32,825 nt of DNA from Reyranella sp. (GTDB taxonomy: Bacteria; Pseudomonadota; Alphaproteobacteria; Reyranellales; Reyranellaceae), in the NCBI GenBank assembly GCA_030684475.1, contig JAUXWB010000334.1, positions 1-32,825 on the forward strand. The letters run 5' to 3'. The notes beneath the pieces were generated by a model. It made no database searches, was not told the origin of the DNA, and saw only the letters and a list, made by a program, of their open reading frames with translations. Position 1 is the first letter of the stretch. Each line of letters begins with the position of its first letter. Shown here one piece after another: positions 14,084 to 22,208 of the stretch. The translations under genes were made by a program, and so were the position numbers.

Positions 14084-14623
14084 GTGGCGGCTCCGACCTA
14101 TCACGGCTTCGCCAAGGCGTTGCACTGGCTTACGGCCCTCGCGGTCTTCGGCCTGCTGGGGGTCGGGCTGTGGATGACCGGCCTGCCGATCGGTTTGCTG
14201 AAGCTCCAGGTCTATGGCTGGCACAAGTGGATCGGTCTCGTCGTGCTGGTGCTCACCGTGCTCCGCCTGGTGTGGCGATGGCGGCATCCGCCGCCGCCGC
14301 TGCCGCCCACGGTAACGCGCCGGGAGCGCGCGCTCGCACCAGCCGGCCATTGGGCGCTGCTGTTCCTTCTGGTCGCCATGCCGGCCAGCGGCTGGCTGAT
14401 GAGTTCGGCGGCGGGCGTGGCCGTGGCTTGGTTCGGCGTTCTGCCCCTGCCCGACCTCGTGCCGCCTAATCCCGATCTTTTCGAGGCACTGCGCGGCGTG
14501 CACTTCGTGCTGTCGCGCTGCCTGATCGTGGTCGTGGCCCTCCATGTCGCCGCGGTGCTGCACCACGATGTCCTGCGCCGCGACGGCATTTTCCGCCGCA
14601 TGTGGCCTTTTGGAGGAACGTGA
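14084..14623 (+). CDS. Cytochrome b561-family membrane protein
   Basis: A 179-residue inner-membrane di-heme b-type cytochrome of the bacterial b561 family (YodB/CybB-like), which moves electrons between the quinone pool and periplasmic or membrane partners. Four hydrophobic helices are visible. Candidate heme ligands are the His residues in YHGFAKALHWL, GWHKWIG, AGHWALLFL and the final helix LHVAAVLHHDV. The start is GTG at 14084, with GGGAG directly before it; no ATG lies in a better place. Its stop overlaps the YceI start (TGATG), so the two are coupled. A cytochrome b561 gene next to yceI is a known pairing (YceJ-YceI of enterobacteria). Confidence 0.88.
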   Translation: MAAPTYHGFAKALHWLTALAVFGLLGVGLWMTGLPIGLLKLQVYGWHKWIGLVVLVLTVLRLVWRWRHPPPPLPPTVTRRERALAPAGHWALLFLLVAMPASGWLMSSAAGVAVAWFGVLPLPDLVPPNPDLFEALRGVHFVLSRCLIVVVALHVAAVLHHDVLRRDGIFRRMWPFGGT

Positions 14624-15219
14624 TGCGCCGTTGGTTGATCGTCGTCACCTTGTTGCTGGCGCCGCCTGGACTTGTCATCCCAGCGCTGGCCGCGCCCCAG
14701 GACGCCTGGACCATCGACCCGCGTGCCAGCTCGATCGCCTTCACGGCGACCCAGGTCGGCGCGTTCGTAAACGGGCGGTTCCCGAACTGGACCGGCAGTA
14801 TCGTGCTCGACCCGTCGGCGCTGACCGCGGCACGGATCGATATCCGCATCCAGACACCGACCGTGACGGCCAATAATCGTGATGTCGACTCGCTGATGAA
14901 GGGGGCGAACTTCCTCGACGTTCAGAAGTTCCCCGAAGCGCGCTTCGTCGCCGGCACCGTCGTCGCGGCCGGTGGCGACCGCTACGAAGCGCGCGGCAAG
15001 CTCACGATCCGCGACGTCACGCGCGCTGCCGTGTTGCCTTTCACCCTGGCCATCGTCGACGATCCGGCGCAACCCGGCGCGCAGCGGGCCACCGCCCGCG
15101 GCAGATTGATCGTCAAGCGCCTCGACTACGGTGTCGGGCAGAACGAATGGGCCGGGACGGGCCAGGTCGCCGACGAGATCACGATCGAGGTCAACGTCGT
15201 GGCGAGCCGCCTCAAGTGA
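14623..15219 (+). CDS. YceI-family periplasmic isoprenoid-binding-like protein
   Basis: A 198-residue protein with a signal peptide (MRRWLIVVTLLLAPPGLVIPALA-AP) and one YceI lipocalin-like beta-barrel. Family marks are WTIDPRASSIAFTATQVGAF, NGRFPNWTGSIVLDP, a SLMKGANFLDVQKFPEARF segment and KGKLTIRDVTR-type strands (here RGKLTIRDVTRAAVLPF). Relatives bind polyisoprenoid quinone-like lipids in the periplasm and are often paired with cytochrome b561, as here. GGAGGA five bases before the ATG at 14623 decides the start over an earlier in-frame codon at 14602. It ends eight bases past the stop end of the minus-strand citrate synthase gene, so the two genes overlap convergently. Confidence 0.92.
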   Translation: MRRWLIVVTLLLAPPGLVIPALAAPQDAWTIDPRASSIAFTATQVGAFVNGRFPNWTGSIVLDPSALTAARIDIRIQTPTVTANNRDVDSLMKGANFLDVQKFPEARFVAGTVVAAGGDRYEARGKLTIRDVTRAAVLPFTLAIVDDPAQPGAQRATARGRLIVKRLDYGVGQNEWAGTGQVADEITIEVNVVASRLK

Positions 15220-16312
15220 TCGGCCGCGAGCCGATGTAGTTGGATTGCGGGCGGATGATGCGACCGCCCTTCTCCTGCTCGAAGATGTGGGCACACCAGC
15301 CCGCCGCCCGGCCGACCGCGAACAGCGCCGTGAAGGCGCTGCGCGGCACCTCCAGGGCCTCCAGCAGAAGCGCGGTGTAGTACTCGACGTTGGTATCGAG
15401 TCGCCGACCCGGCTTGTATCTGCGCAGCGCGGCGATGGCGCTCTTCTCGACCTCGACGGCGAAAGCGAGCCGCCCCGCGGTTTGCGGCAAGGTCGCGACG
15501 GTGTTCTTGAGCACGTCGGCACGTGGATCGCGCACCTTGTAGATGCGATGGCCGAACCCCATCAGGGTCGTGCCCTTGGAGAAGGCATCGTCGAACCATG
15601 CACTGGCCCGTTCGAGCGAGCCGATTTCGTCGAACATGTCGAGCACGGGACCGGGCGCGCCGCCATGGAGCGGACCTTTGAGGGCGCAGAGCCCCGCCAG
15701 CACCGAGGAGATGAGGCCGGCATGCGTCGAAGCGACGACGCGCGCGGTGAAGGTCGAGGCGTTGAAGCCGTGGTCGGTGATGGTGGCGAGATAGGCGTCG
15801 AGGCCCTTCTCGAAGACGGCGTCGGCGCGCCGGCCACGGATCATGCGCAGCAGGTCCTGCGCCGTCGTGAGCGTGGGATCCGGCGCCAGTGCCGACTTGC
15901 CTTCCGAGGCCCGCAGGAGGGCGGCGAGAAACACCGGCAGCGCGCCACAGACGAGATAGTGGTGCGGCGTCAATTCAGAGTCGGCCAGCATGCCGAGCCC
16001 GACACGCAGCCCTTCGACCGGCGTCAGGCCCTTGGCAGCCTGCAGCAGCTTCGGCACTTCGGCAAAGGCCCGTACCCGCGCCGAGGCGAATCCTTCGCGG
16101 ACCGCGCGCCCGTCGCCGCCACCCCCTTGATCGCTGGGGGCAAAGCCATCCCACAGCAAAGCCGCAACACCCTCGAAGCCGCGTGAGGCAACCAGTTCCT
16201 CGATAGCATGGCCGCGCACGATCAGCCGGCCCGCCTCACCATCGACTTCGCTCATGACCGTATCGGCCACGATCACTCCGTCGAGGCCGCTATTCACCCG
16301 TGTCTGCAGCAT
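15212..16312 (-). CDS. Citrate synthase / 2-methylcitrate synthase family enzyme
   Basis: A 366-residue enzyme of the short citrate-synthase branch, condensing oxaloacetate with acetyl-CoA or another acyl-CoA. Conserved histidines are His181 (ITDHGFNASTF), His216 (GPLHGGAPG) and His255 (GFGHRIYKVRDPRA). Arg335 is in FAVGRAAGWCAHI. The usual catalytic Asp of NVDFY is Glu310 here (NVEYY), a form I recall from several short citrate/methylcitrate synthases. AGGGGAAGG just before the ATG at 16312 supports this start; an upstream in-frame codon would add 19 poor residues. It is divergent from a second, HTH-fused citrate-synthase gene and shares its AT-rich control region. Whether it is the main TCA enzyme, a methylcitrate synthase or another Claisen enzyme is open. 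Confidence 0.9.
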   Translation of the reverse strand: MLQTRVNSGLDGVIVADTVMSEVDGEAGRLIVRGHAIEELVASRGFEGVAALLWDGFAPSDQGGGGDGRAVREGFASARVRAFAEVPKLLQAAKGLTPVEGLRVGLGMLADSELTPHHYLVCGALPVFLAALLRASEGKSALAPDPTLTTAQDLLRMIRGRRADAVFEKGLDAYLATITDHGFNASTFTARVVASTHAGLISSVLAGLCALKGPLHGGAPGPVLDMFDEIGSLERASAWFDDAFSKGTTLMGFGHRIYKVRDPRADVLKNTVATLPQTAGRLAFAVEVEKSAIAALRRYKPGRRLDTNVEYYTALLLEALEVPRSAFTALFAVGRAAGWCAHIFEQEKGGRIIRPQSNYIGSRPIT

Positions 16313-16358
16313 TCGCCTTCCCCTTCGTTGCTTCGCTCGGAAGGTCGATCTGCATAAA

Positions 16359-16394
16359 TATATTGTCAATCTTGATTATATTGATCAATATAAT
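16359..16394. promoter_or_regulatory. Operator-like palindrome and related site between two citrate synthase genes
   Basis: The gap of about 85 bp is strikingly AT-rich for this genome. Bases 16375-16394 form a perfect 20-bp palindrome (half-site ATTATATTGA). A related copy, TATATTGTCAAT at 16359-16370, matches TATATTGATCAAT at 16377-16389 with one base missing; the two sites start 18 bp apart, close to two helical turns. TTGTCA (16363-16368) and TATAAT (16389-16394) on the plus strand overlap these sites with a long 20-base spacer. TTGACA occurs on the minus strand at 16369-16364. The palindrome ends three bases before the ATG of the HTH-citrate synthase, so a bound protein would block both promoters. 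That the bound protein is the HTH-citrate synthase is inferred. Confidence 0.65.
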
Positions 16395-16397
16395 GAA

Positions 16398-17603
16398 ATG
16401 ACCATCGAATTGCTGAACTCCCGGGAGGCGGCGCGGCGGCTGGGCGTGTCGGCGGCCACGCTCTACGCCTACGTGAGTCGCGGCCTGCTGCGCTCCGAGG
16501 CGGTCGACGGCAGCCGCGAGCGGCGCTATCGCGCCGATGACGTGGTGCGCCTGAAACGTCGCCGAGATGTCGGGCGCAAGGCCGAGTCGATCGCCAACCA
16601 TGCGCTGGACTTCGGCACGCCGGTGCTCGAATCAGCGCTGACCCTGATCGAGGACAACAGGCTCTACTACCGTGGCGTCGATGCCGCCGGGCTGGCGCGC
16701 ACCGGCTCGCTGGAGGATGTCGCGCGGCTGCTGTGGAATTGCGACGACAGGCCCTTCGCCGCCGACAATCTGCCGCCGATGACCACCGCGCTGCGACGCG
16801 CCTGGCTGGCGGCGGCGACCCTGTCGCCGGTCGACCGCTGCCTGATCCTGCTACCTGCCGCCGCGGCGCTCGACCACCCGAGCTGGGTCGAGGACCGCGC
16901 GTCGATGCTCGAGACTGGCGTGCGGGTGCTGCGCCTGCTGACGGCAGCCGTCACGGCGCGACCGCTCTCGCCCCTTCCCGTCCACGAGCAGCTCGCCACG
17001 TCGTGGAAGGTGCCGCCCGAGCACGCCCACCTCCTTCGCGCGGCGCTGGTCCTGTCGGCCGACCACGAATTCAACGCCTCGGCCTTTGCCGCCCGGGTCG
17101 TGGCCTCGACCGGTGCAAATCTCTACGGCGCGGCCACCGCCGGGCTCGCGGCCTTGAACGGTCCACGCCACGGCGGCCTCACCCGGCGCGTATCGGCCTT
17201 GTTCGACGAGTTGAAGCGCACAACGGACCTCGATGCCGATCTTGCCCGCCTACTGCGCGCCCGCGTCTACATCCCAGGCTTCGGCCACCCCCTCTACCCC
17301 GACGGCGACGTCCGGGCGGTCACGCTGATGGCTATGCTGCGCGAGACGATGCCGGACTCGCCGGAGCTGGCCTTCGCCGAGCGGCTGGCGGTGGCGGTCG
17401 AACGGCTGATCGGCCGCAAAGCCAACATCGACTACACCACGGTGACGGTGGAGCGCGTGCTCGGCCTGCCCAAGGACTCCGCCCTTGCCTTGTTCCTGCT
17501 GGGCCGTACTGTCGGCTGGATCGCCCATGCACTTGAGCAGGCCGCCCATGGAGCGTTGATCCGGCCGCGCGCGCGTTATACAGGTCCGCGACCCGGAGCC
17601 TGA
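16398..17603 (+). CDS. Helix-turn-helix / citrate-synthase fusion protein
   Basis: A 401-residue protein. Residues 4-55 form a MerR/excisionase-like winged helix-turn-helix (NSREAARRLGVSAATLYAYV, then a SRERRYRADDVVRLKRRRD wing and helix). Residues about 70-400 form a citrate-synthase-type domain. That domain keeps His223 (ADHEFNAS), His258 (GPRHGG), His297 (GFGHPLY), Asp345 (NIDYT) and Arg370 (LLGRTVGWIAHALEQ), so active-site residues survive, but substrate loops differ (GHPLYPDGD instead of GHRIYKVRDP). It could be an acyl-CoA or oxaloacetate sensor that controls transcription, a DNA-tethered enzyme, or both. There is no Shine-Dalgarno sequence before the ATG, and the operator-like palindrome ends three bases upstream, which suggests autoregulation. 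Similar HTH-CS fusions are known in proteobacteria, but their function is unknown to me. Confidence 0.88.
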   Translation: MTIELLNSREAARRLGVSAATLYAYVSRGLLRSEAVDGSRERRYRADDVVRLKRRRDVGRKAESIANHALDFGTPVLESALTLIEDNRLYYRGVDAAGLARTGSLEDVARLLWNCDDRPFAADNLPPMTTALRRAWLAAATLSPVDRCLILLPAAAALDHPSWVEDRASMLETGVRVLRLLTAAVTARPLSPLPVHEQLATSWKVPPEHAHLLRAALVLSADHEFNASAFAARVVASTGANLYGAATAGLAALNGPRHGGLTRRVSALFDELKRTTDLDADLARLLRARVYIPGFGHPLYPDGDVRAVTLMAMLRETMPDSPELAFAERLAVAVERLIGRKANIDYTTVTVERVLGLPKDSALALFLLGRTVGWIAHALEQAAHGALIRPRARYTGPRPGA

Positions 17604-17616
17604 GGCAACGCTGCAA

Positions 17617-18189
17617 ATGACCGATGCCCTGATCATCATCGACATGCAGCACGGCGCGTTTGTCGAGGGGCCGCCAATACATGACGCGGCGGGGCTGATC
17701 GGCCGGCTGAACAGGCTGGCCGACGCCGTGCGCGCCCGAGACGGTGCCGTCGTTTTCATCCAGCATGACGGGCCGCCAGGAGACCCCTTTCACCCTGACC
17801 TGCCGGGCTGGAAGCTTATCGAAGACCTTGCCCCGCGCCCCGCCGACACCGTCATCCGCAAGAAATCCTGCGATGCCTTCCTGGAAACTCCGCTCGACGA
17901 ATTCCTACAGTCGCGCGCCATCGAGCGGCTGATCATCACCGGCTGGGCGACCGACTACTGCGTCGACACGACGGTGCGCAGCGCACTGGCGCGCGGCTAT
18001 CCGACGGTCGTGCCCTCGGACGGGCACACCGCGGCGAACCGGCCTCACCTGCCTGCCGAAAAGATCATCGAGCACCACAACGCCATCTGGGCAGACTTCA
18101 TCGCACCCCGCGGGCCGGCGGTGGTCTGTTCCGTCGCCGACGTTATCCACCAAATCGCCGCCTTGCCGGACCGGCACCTGCGTGCTTAA
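17617..18189 (+). CDS. Isochorismatase-family cysteine hydrolase
   Basis: A 190-residue cytoplasmic hydrolase of the isochorismatase/nicotinamidase superfamily. The catalytic triad is visible: Asp9 (ALIIIDMQHGAF), Lys83 (VIRKKSCDAF) and Cys115 (ITGWATDYCVDTTVRSA), the last after the cis-peptide turn. It starts 13 bases after the HTH-citrate synthase stop, with GAGG 11 bases upstream, and ends 12 bases before pyrB, so it is probably in one transcript with both. Members hydrolyse amides such as nicotinamide, ureidoacrylate or N-carbamoyl compounds, or vinyl ethers such as isochorismate. The position before pyrB tempts one to think of carbamoyl or pyrimidine chemistry, but no residue seen here proves it. 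Confidence 0.9.
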   Translation: MTDALIIIDMQHGAFVEGPPIHDAAGLIGRLNRLADAVRARDGAVVFIQHDGPPGDPFHPDLPGWKLIEDLAPRPADTVIRKKSCDAFLETPLDEFLQSRAIERLIITGWATDYCVDTTVRSALARGYPTVVPSDGHTAANRPHLPAEKIIEHHNAIWADFIAPRGPAVVCSVADVIHQIAALPDRHLRA

Positions 18190-18201
18190 CGTCGCGCTTT
18201 A

Positions 18202-19182
18202 GTGACAAAGAAACGCATGGGCCTGCCGAGGTTGCCCCACCTCCTCGGCATCGAGGGGCTTTCTCCCGAGACTATTTCGGGATTGCTCGACCTTTCCGAA
18301 AATTACATCGACCAGAACAGATCGATCGACAAGCGGCGCGACATGCTCGCCGGCCGCACCGTCATCAACCTGTTCTTCGAGAATTCGACGCGCACCCGCA
18401 CAAGCTTCGAGGTCGCGGCCAAGCGGCTGGGCTCCGACGTCATCAACATGGACGTCGCCACCTCCTCCGTGCGCAAGGGCGAGACGCTGCTCGACACGGC
18501 GATGACGCTGAACGCCATGCGGCCCGACGCCATCGTCGTGCGGCACCAAGAGTCGGGCGCGGTCAACCTCCTGTCGCAGAAGGTCAATTGCGCCGTCATC
18601 AACGCCGGCGACGGCCAGCACGAGCACCCGACCCAGGCGCTGCTCGACGCGCTCACCATCCGGCGGCGACGCGGCAGCCTGCAGGGGCTGCTGGTGGCGA
18701 TCTGCGGCGACATCATGCACAGCCGCGTCGCGCGCTCGAACATCCACCTGCTGCAGATCATGGGCGCGCGGGTGCGCGTGGTCGGCCCGCCGACCCTGAT
18801 GCCGACCGACATCGACAAGATGGGGGTCGAAGTCCACTACAACATGAAATCCGGCCTCGCCGACGTCGACATCGTGATGATGCTGCGCCTGCAGACCGAG
18901 CGCATGCAGGGCACCTTCGTGCCCTCGATCAGCGAGTACTTCCGCTTCTTCGGCCTCGACCACGAGAAGCTGAAATTCGCCAAGCCCGACGCCCTGATCA
19001 TGCACCCCGGCCCGATGAACCGCGGCGTCGAGATCGACTCCGAGGTCGCCGACGATCTCGACCGCAGCGTCATCCACGAGCAGGTCGAGATGGGCGTGGC
19101 GGTGCGCATGGCCTGCCTGGAGGCTCTGATCGGCGGGCGGCGCAATACCGCGACCGGCCTCGCTGCAGGAGCGGCGGCATGA
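18202..19182 (+). CDS. pyrB: Aspartate carbamoyltransferase catalytic subunit
   Basis: PyrB joins carbamoyl phosphate and aspartate to carbamoyl-aspartate in UMP synthesis, in the cytoplasm. The 326-residue protein has the carbamoyl-phosphate loop [13 protein letters not shown] at residues 58-70, a [17 protein letters not shown] segment, [12 protein letters not shown] and the aspartate-domain loop around [16 protein letters not shown]. It ends [11 protein letters not shown] followed by the C-terminal helix. The start is GTG at 18202; an in-frame ATG at 18217 would remove five residues and is also possible. The only 12 bases before it leave no room for a private promoter. The stop overlaps pyrC as ATGA. 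No pyrI regulatory gene is present; assembly with the pseudo-dihydroorotase is expected instead. Confidence 0.96.
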   Translation: MTKKRMGLPRLPHLLGIEGLSPETISGLLDLSENYIDQNRSIDKRRDMLAGRTVINLFFENSTRTRTSFEVAAKRLGSDVINMDVATSSVRKGETLLDTAMTLNAMRPDAIVVRHQESGAVNLLSQKVNCAVINAGDGQHEHPTQALLDALTIRRRRGSLQGLLVAICGDIMHSRVARSNIHLLQIMGARVRVVGPPTLMPTDIDKMGVEVHYNMKSGLADVDIVMMLRLQTERMQGTFVPSISEYFRFFGLDHEKLKFAKPDALIMHPGPMNRGVEIDSEVADDLDRSVIHEQVEMGVAVRMACLEALIGGRRNTATGLAAGAAA

Positions 19183-20528
19183 GCGGCAGCATCCACAAGA
19201 CGGCGCCGCCGCACGCCGGGTCGACCGCCTACATCAACGCCCGCATCGTCGATCCCACGGGCGACAGCGAATACCGCGGCGCCGTGCTGATCAGCGACGG
19301 CAAGATCGCCGACTACGGCCCCAACCTGTTCGCCTCGGGCGCGCCCTACGGCATCGAGTCGGTGGATTGCCACGGCCTCGTCCTGGCACCCGGCGTGGTC
19401 GACACCCGTGTCCATACCGGCGAGCCGGGTGAGGAGCACAAGGAGACGCTGGAGAGCGCCGGCGCCGCCGCTGCGGTGGGCGGCATCACCTCGCTGGTGC
19501 TGCTGCCCGACAACGAACCGCCATTCGACGATGCCTCGCTGATCGAGTTCGTGGCCCGCCGCGCCCGGCTGATCAAGCTGGTGAACATGTACGCCTACGG
19601 CGCGCTTACGGTAGGCCTCGAGGGCAAGGAACTGGCGGAGATCGGCCTGCTGGCCGAAGCCGGGGCCGTCGCCTTCACCGATGCCGACCATGCCGTCGGC
19701 AGCGCCCAGGTGATGCGTCGCGCCCTTTATTATTGCAAGGCGTTCGACGCGCTGATCGTCCACCTGCCGCAGGAGCCGACCCTGTCGGGCGGCCACATGA
19801 CCAGCGGCGAGATGGCGACGCGGCTCGGCCTCGCGGGCAATCCGCCGCTGGCCGAGGTGATGATGGTCGAACGCGACATCCGCCTGGTCGAGATGACCGG
19901 CGGGCGGATGCACCTCGCCAAGATCTCGACCGCCGAGTCGGTCACCGCCATCGCCGCAGCCAAGTCGCGCGGGCTCAGGATCACCTGCGACACCGCCGCT
20001 CCCTATTTTTCGCTGAACGACCTCGAGGTCGGCGACTATCGGACCTTCTGCAAGCTGGTGCCGCCGCTGCGCGCCGAGAAGGACCGCGCAGCCATCGTCG
20101 AGGGACTGAAGAGCGGCGTGATCGACGCCATCGTCTCGGACCACCGGCCGCAGGACCAGGACAGCAAGCGCGTGCCCTTTGCCCAGGCCGAACCGGGAGG
20201 CATCGGGCTGGAGACGCTGCTGCCGATCTCGCTCGGGCTGGTGCACAACGGCCATCTCACCCTGCCGCAACTCTTTCAGCGGCTGTCGAGCACGCCGGCC
20301 CGCCTGTTCGGCCTGCCGGGCGGCCGCCTCGCCAAGGGCGCGCCGGCCGACCTTGTCGTGTTCGATGCCGACTTCGCCTGGAAGATCGACCGCGTCGACC
20401 TGTGGAGCAAGACCAAGAACACGCCATTCGACGAGCGTCCGGTCCAGGGACGCGTCATGGCCACCATCGTCGGCGGCCGCACGATCTACCGCGACGACGG
20501 CTTTATGACCGCCGCTGCAGCGGCCTAG
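19179..20528 (+). CDS. pyrC: Dihydroorotase-like protein lacking metal ligands (probable PyrC' partner of PyrB)
   Basis: A 449-residue protein with the dihydroorotase TIM-barrel layout. The normal metal motif D-x-H-x-H is D-T-R-V-H at residues 75-79, so the first His is Arg77, and the usual LREPG that follows is TGEPG. The later His of the HVST motif is Lys248 in MHLAKIST. Asp321 and His322 (VSDHRP) are kept. Such PyrC' proteins in pseudomonads and other proteobacteria do not catalyse the reaction but hold PyrB in an active complex, and a separate true dihydroorotase gene is elsewhere in the genome. The start overlaps pyrB by four bases, which fits stoichiometric complex formation. Inactivity is inferred from the missing ligands, not measured. 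Confidence 0.9.
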   Translation: MSGSIHKTAPPHAGSTAYINARIVDPTGDSEYRGAVLISDGKIADYGPNLFASGAPYGIESVDCHGLVLAPGVVDTRVHTGEPGEEHKETLESAGAAAAVGGITSLVLLPDNEPPFDDASLIEFVARRARLIKLVNMYAYGALTVGLEGKELAEIGLLAEAGAVAFTDADHAVGSAQVMRRALYYCKAFDALIVHLPQEPTLSGGHMTSGEMATRLGLAGNPPLAEVMMVERDIRLVEMTGGRMHLAKISTAESVTAIAAAKSRGLRITCDTAAPYFSLNDLEVGDYRTFCKLVPPLRAEKDRAAIVEGLKSGVIDAIVSDHRPQDQDSKRVPFAQAEPGGIGLETLLPISLGLVHNGHLTLPQLFQRLSSTPARLFGLPGGRLAKGAPADLVVFDADFAWKIDRVDLWSKTKNTPFDERPVQGRVMATIVGGRTIYRDDGFMTAAAAA

Positions 20529-20546
20529 CCGCCGGCGACGGCGGCT
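20527..20546 (+). other. Perfect hairpin with GCGA tetraloop at the pyrC stop
   Basis: AGCCGCCG and CGGCGGCT pair over eight bases around a GCGA loop (GNRA type), beginning inside the pyrC TAG stop codon. No T-run follows, only GAATT, so it is a weak terminator candidate. It might protect the 3' end of the pyrBC message or lower read-through into the next gene. Confidence 0.4.
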
Positions 20547-20615
20547 GAATTGACGCCTCAAAACCGCCACTTCGTCTGGTATGGTCACAGCCTCTCCATG
20601 AACCAAGGCGCATCG

Positions 20616-21395
20616 ATGATGCTTCGACAGTCACTTCTTCTCGGCGTCGCAACACTGGCACTGGTCGGCACAGGTCATGCGCAGCAGCGTGGACAGTCGC
20701 GCGACGACCTGCTCGATGCGCTCACGCGCCATATCCAGATCTGCGCCGAGATTACGGAGCCGCAGGCCAAGCTGGCCTGCTACGACCGGCTGCAGACCCA
20801 AGTCGGCGGCGTCCAGGGAAGTGCGCCAGCCGCGGCGCCTGCGCCCACGCCGACGCCGCTGCAGAGCGGCAGCACCACCGCACCCTCGACCGGCGCATCG
20901 ATCAACACGGCGCCGCTCACGCCGCAGCCGCTCGGCATTCCCGGCGGCGGCGTGGCAACCCTGGGCGGCGCCACCCCGCAGACGACCCCGCTCGGCCAGC
21001 CACAGGATCCCAACGCCGCCTTCGATCCGCGCACCGCGACCCAGGCGCGCCCGCCGGAGGGGCTGCAACCCAAGCCGCGGCCGGCCGTCCGCCGCACCGG
21101 CGCGCGACCCATTCCCTATTCGGCGACACCGCAGCCCCTGGTCGTGCTGGGCGCCTCCAACCTGACCTACGGTGACTCGCGCTATTGGCAGGTATCGATC
21201 ACGCTGACGTCGAACACGCCGCGCCCGATCGAGACACAAGCCCAATGCACCTTCATGAATGCCGGCCGGCCGGTCGAGGATGCCTACTTCGGACCGGTGA
21301 CGATCCAGCCGGGCGAGCAGATCAGCACCGAGTTGGTCGGCCCACCGACCACCGCCTATATCGACTCGACCAACTGCCGCGTCGTGAGCCCGTGA
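20616..21395 (+). CDS. Secreted protein of unknown function with Pro/Ala/Thr-rich linker
   Basis: A 259-residue exported protein I cannot name. A signal peptide ([22 protein letters not shown]) is followed by a short helical part with the two-Cys pattern [18 protein letters not shown], a motif seen in many proteobacterial envelope proteins. A linker of about 100 residues rich in Pro, Ala, Thr and Gly comes next. The last 80 residues form a beta-rich domain ([20 protein letters not shown], then [20 protein letters not shown] and a DSTNCRVV end) with a further Cys pair, like an Ig-type sandwich. AAGG eight bases before the ATG at 20616 favours this start; the next codon is also ATG. It lies between pyrC and plsY and may be co-transcribed with plsY, 10 bases downstream. 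Confidence 0.75.
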   Translation: MMLRQSLLLGVATLALVGTGHAQQRGQSRDDLLDALTRHIQICAEITEPQAKLACYDRLQTQVGGVQGSAPAAAPAPTPTPLQSGSTTAPSTGASINTAPLTPQPLGIPGGGVATLGGATPQTTPLGQPQDPNAAFDPRTATQARPPEGLQPKPRPAVRRTGARPIPYSATPQPLVVLGASNLTYGDSRYWQVSITLTSNTPRPIETQAQCTFMNAGRPVEDAYFGPVTIQPGEQISTELVGPPTTAYIDSTNCRVVSP

Positions 21396-21405
21396 GCCGG
21401 CCGAA

Positions 21406-22029
21406 ATGGTCTCGACGCTGATTCTGATCTTCGGGCCGTTCCTGCTAGGCTACTTGCTGGGATCGATCCCGTTCGGGCTGCTGCTGACCCAGGCGGCCGG
21501 CCTGGGCGACATCCGCAAGGTCGGCTCCGGCAACATCGGCGCCACCAACGTGCTGCGCACCGGACGCAAGGGCCTGGCCGCGGCGACCCTGTTGCTCGAT
21601 GCACTGAAGGGCGTCGCCGCAGTCCTGATCGCCGATCAGATCGGGCAACTCGCCGCGGTTGGCGCCGCGGCAGGTGCCGTGCTCGGGCACATGTTCCCGG
21701 TGTGGCTGGGCTTCAAGGGCGGCAAGGGCGGTGCGACCGTGCTCGGCGTGTTCTTGGCCTTGAGCTGGCCGGTCGTCGCCGTCGGAGCAGCCCTGTGGCT
21801 GCTGATCGCCGCGATCTTCCGCTATTCCTCGCTGGCCACCCTGCTCGCCACCGCGATCGCCGCCGCCTCGGCCTTGTGGCTCGCACCGCGCCCGGTTGCG
21901 ATGCTGGCGGCGGTGTTGGTGCTGCTCGTGTGGGCCAAGCACCACGAGAATATCCGCCGCCTGCTCGCCGGCACCGAATCCAAGATCGGCCAAAGCAAGG
22001 CCGCAGCGCCCAGCAAGGCGCCAACCTAG
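21406..22029 (+). CDS. plsY: Glycerol-3-phosphate acyltransferase PlsY
   Basis: PlsY transfers an acyl group from acyl-phosphate to glycerol-3-phosphate, the first step of membrane phospholipid synthesis, in the inner membrane. The 207-residue protein has the family's three conserved loops: [10 protein letters not shown] near the N-terminus, [20 protein letters not shown] with the G3P-binding Gly/Ser/Asn/Thr residues, and [21 protein letters not shown]. Five or so membrane helices are visible. It starts 10 bases after the secreted protein gene, without a clear Shine-Dalgarno sequence. The Ala/Lys-rich C-terminal tail ([15 protein letters not shown]) is variable in the family. Confidence 0.95.
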   Translation: MVSTLILIFGPFLLGYLLGSIPFGLLLTQAAGLGDIRKVGSGNIGATNVLRTGRKGLAAATLLLDALKGVAAVLIADQIGQLAAVGAAAGAVLGHMFPVWLGFKGGKGGATVLGVFLALSWPVVAVGAALWLLIAAIFRYSSLATLLATAIAAASALWLAPRPVAMLAAVLVLLVWAKHHENIRRLLAGTESKIGQSKAAAPSKAPT

Positions 22030-22208
22030 CCACGCTTCATATGCGCGATATGCGTGCCTGTTCCGCACGGCACGTCGCTCCCTCGCTTTGTGCTATGCCG
22101 CGCCGCGGCTTGCGATAGTCTCGCGCGACGCTTCGCGGGAACAGTCGATGATCCGTCGGTGAGAATTCTTCCCGTCCGTCTGCGCCCCGGCACAGCGGCC
22201 AATCCAAG

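Noticed and set aside
18837..20606. 589-codon open frame on the minus strand
   Set aside because: Shadow of pyrB/pyrC on the other strand, rich in Asp, His and Arg as expected for antisense of GC-rich coding DNA.
22030..22208. Possible small gene or RNA before the MFS gene
   Set aside because: Only short frames and a five-base-pair hairpin are present; no start signal, conserved motif or terminator was seen.
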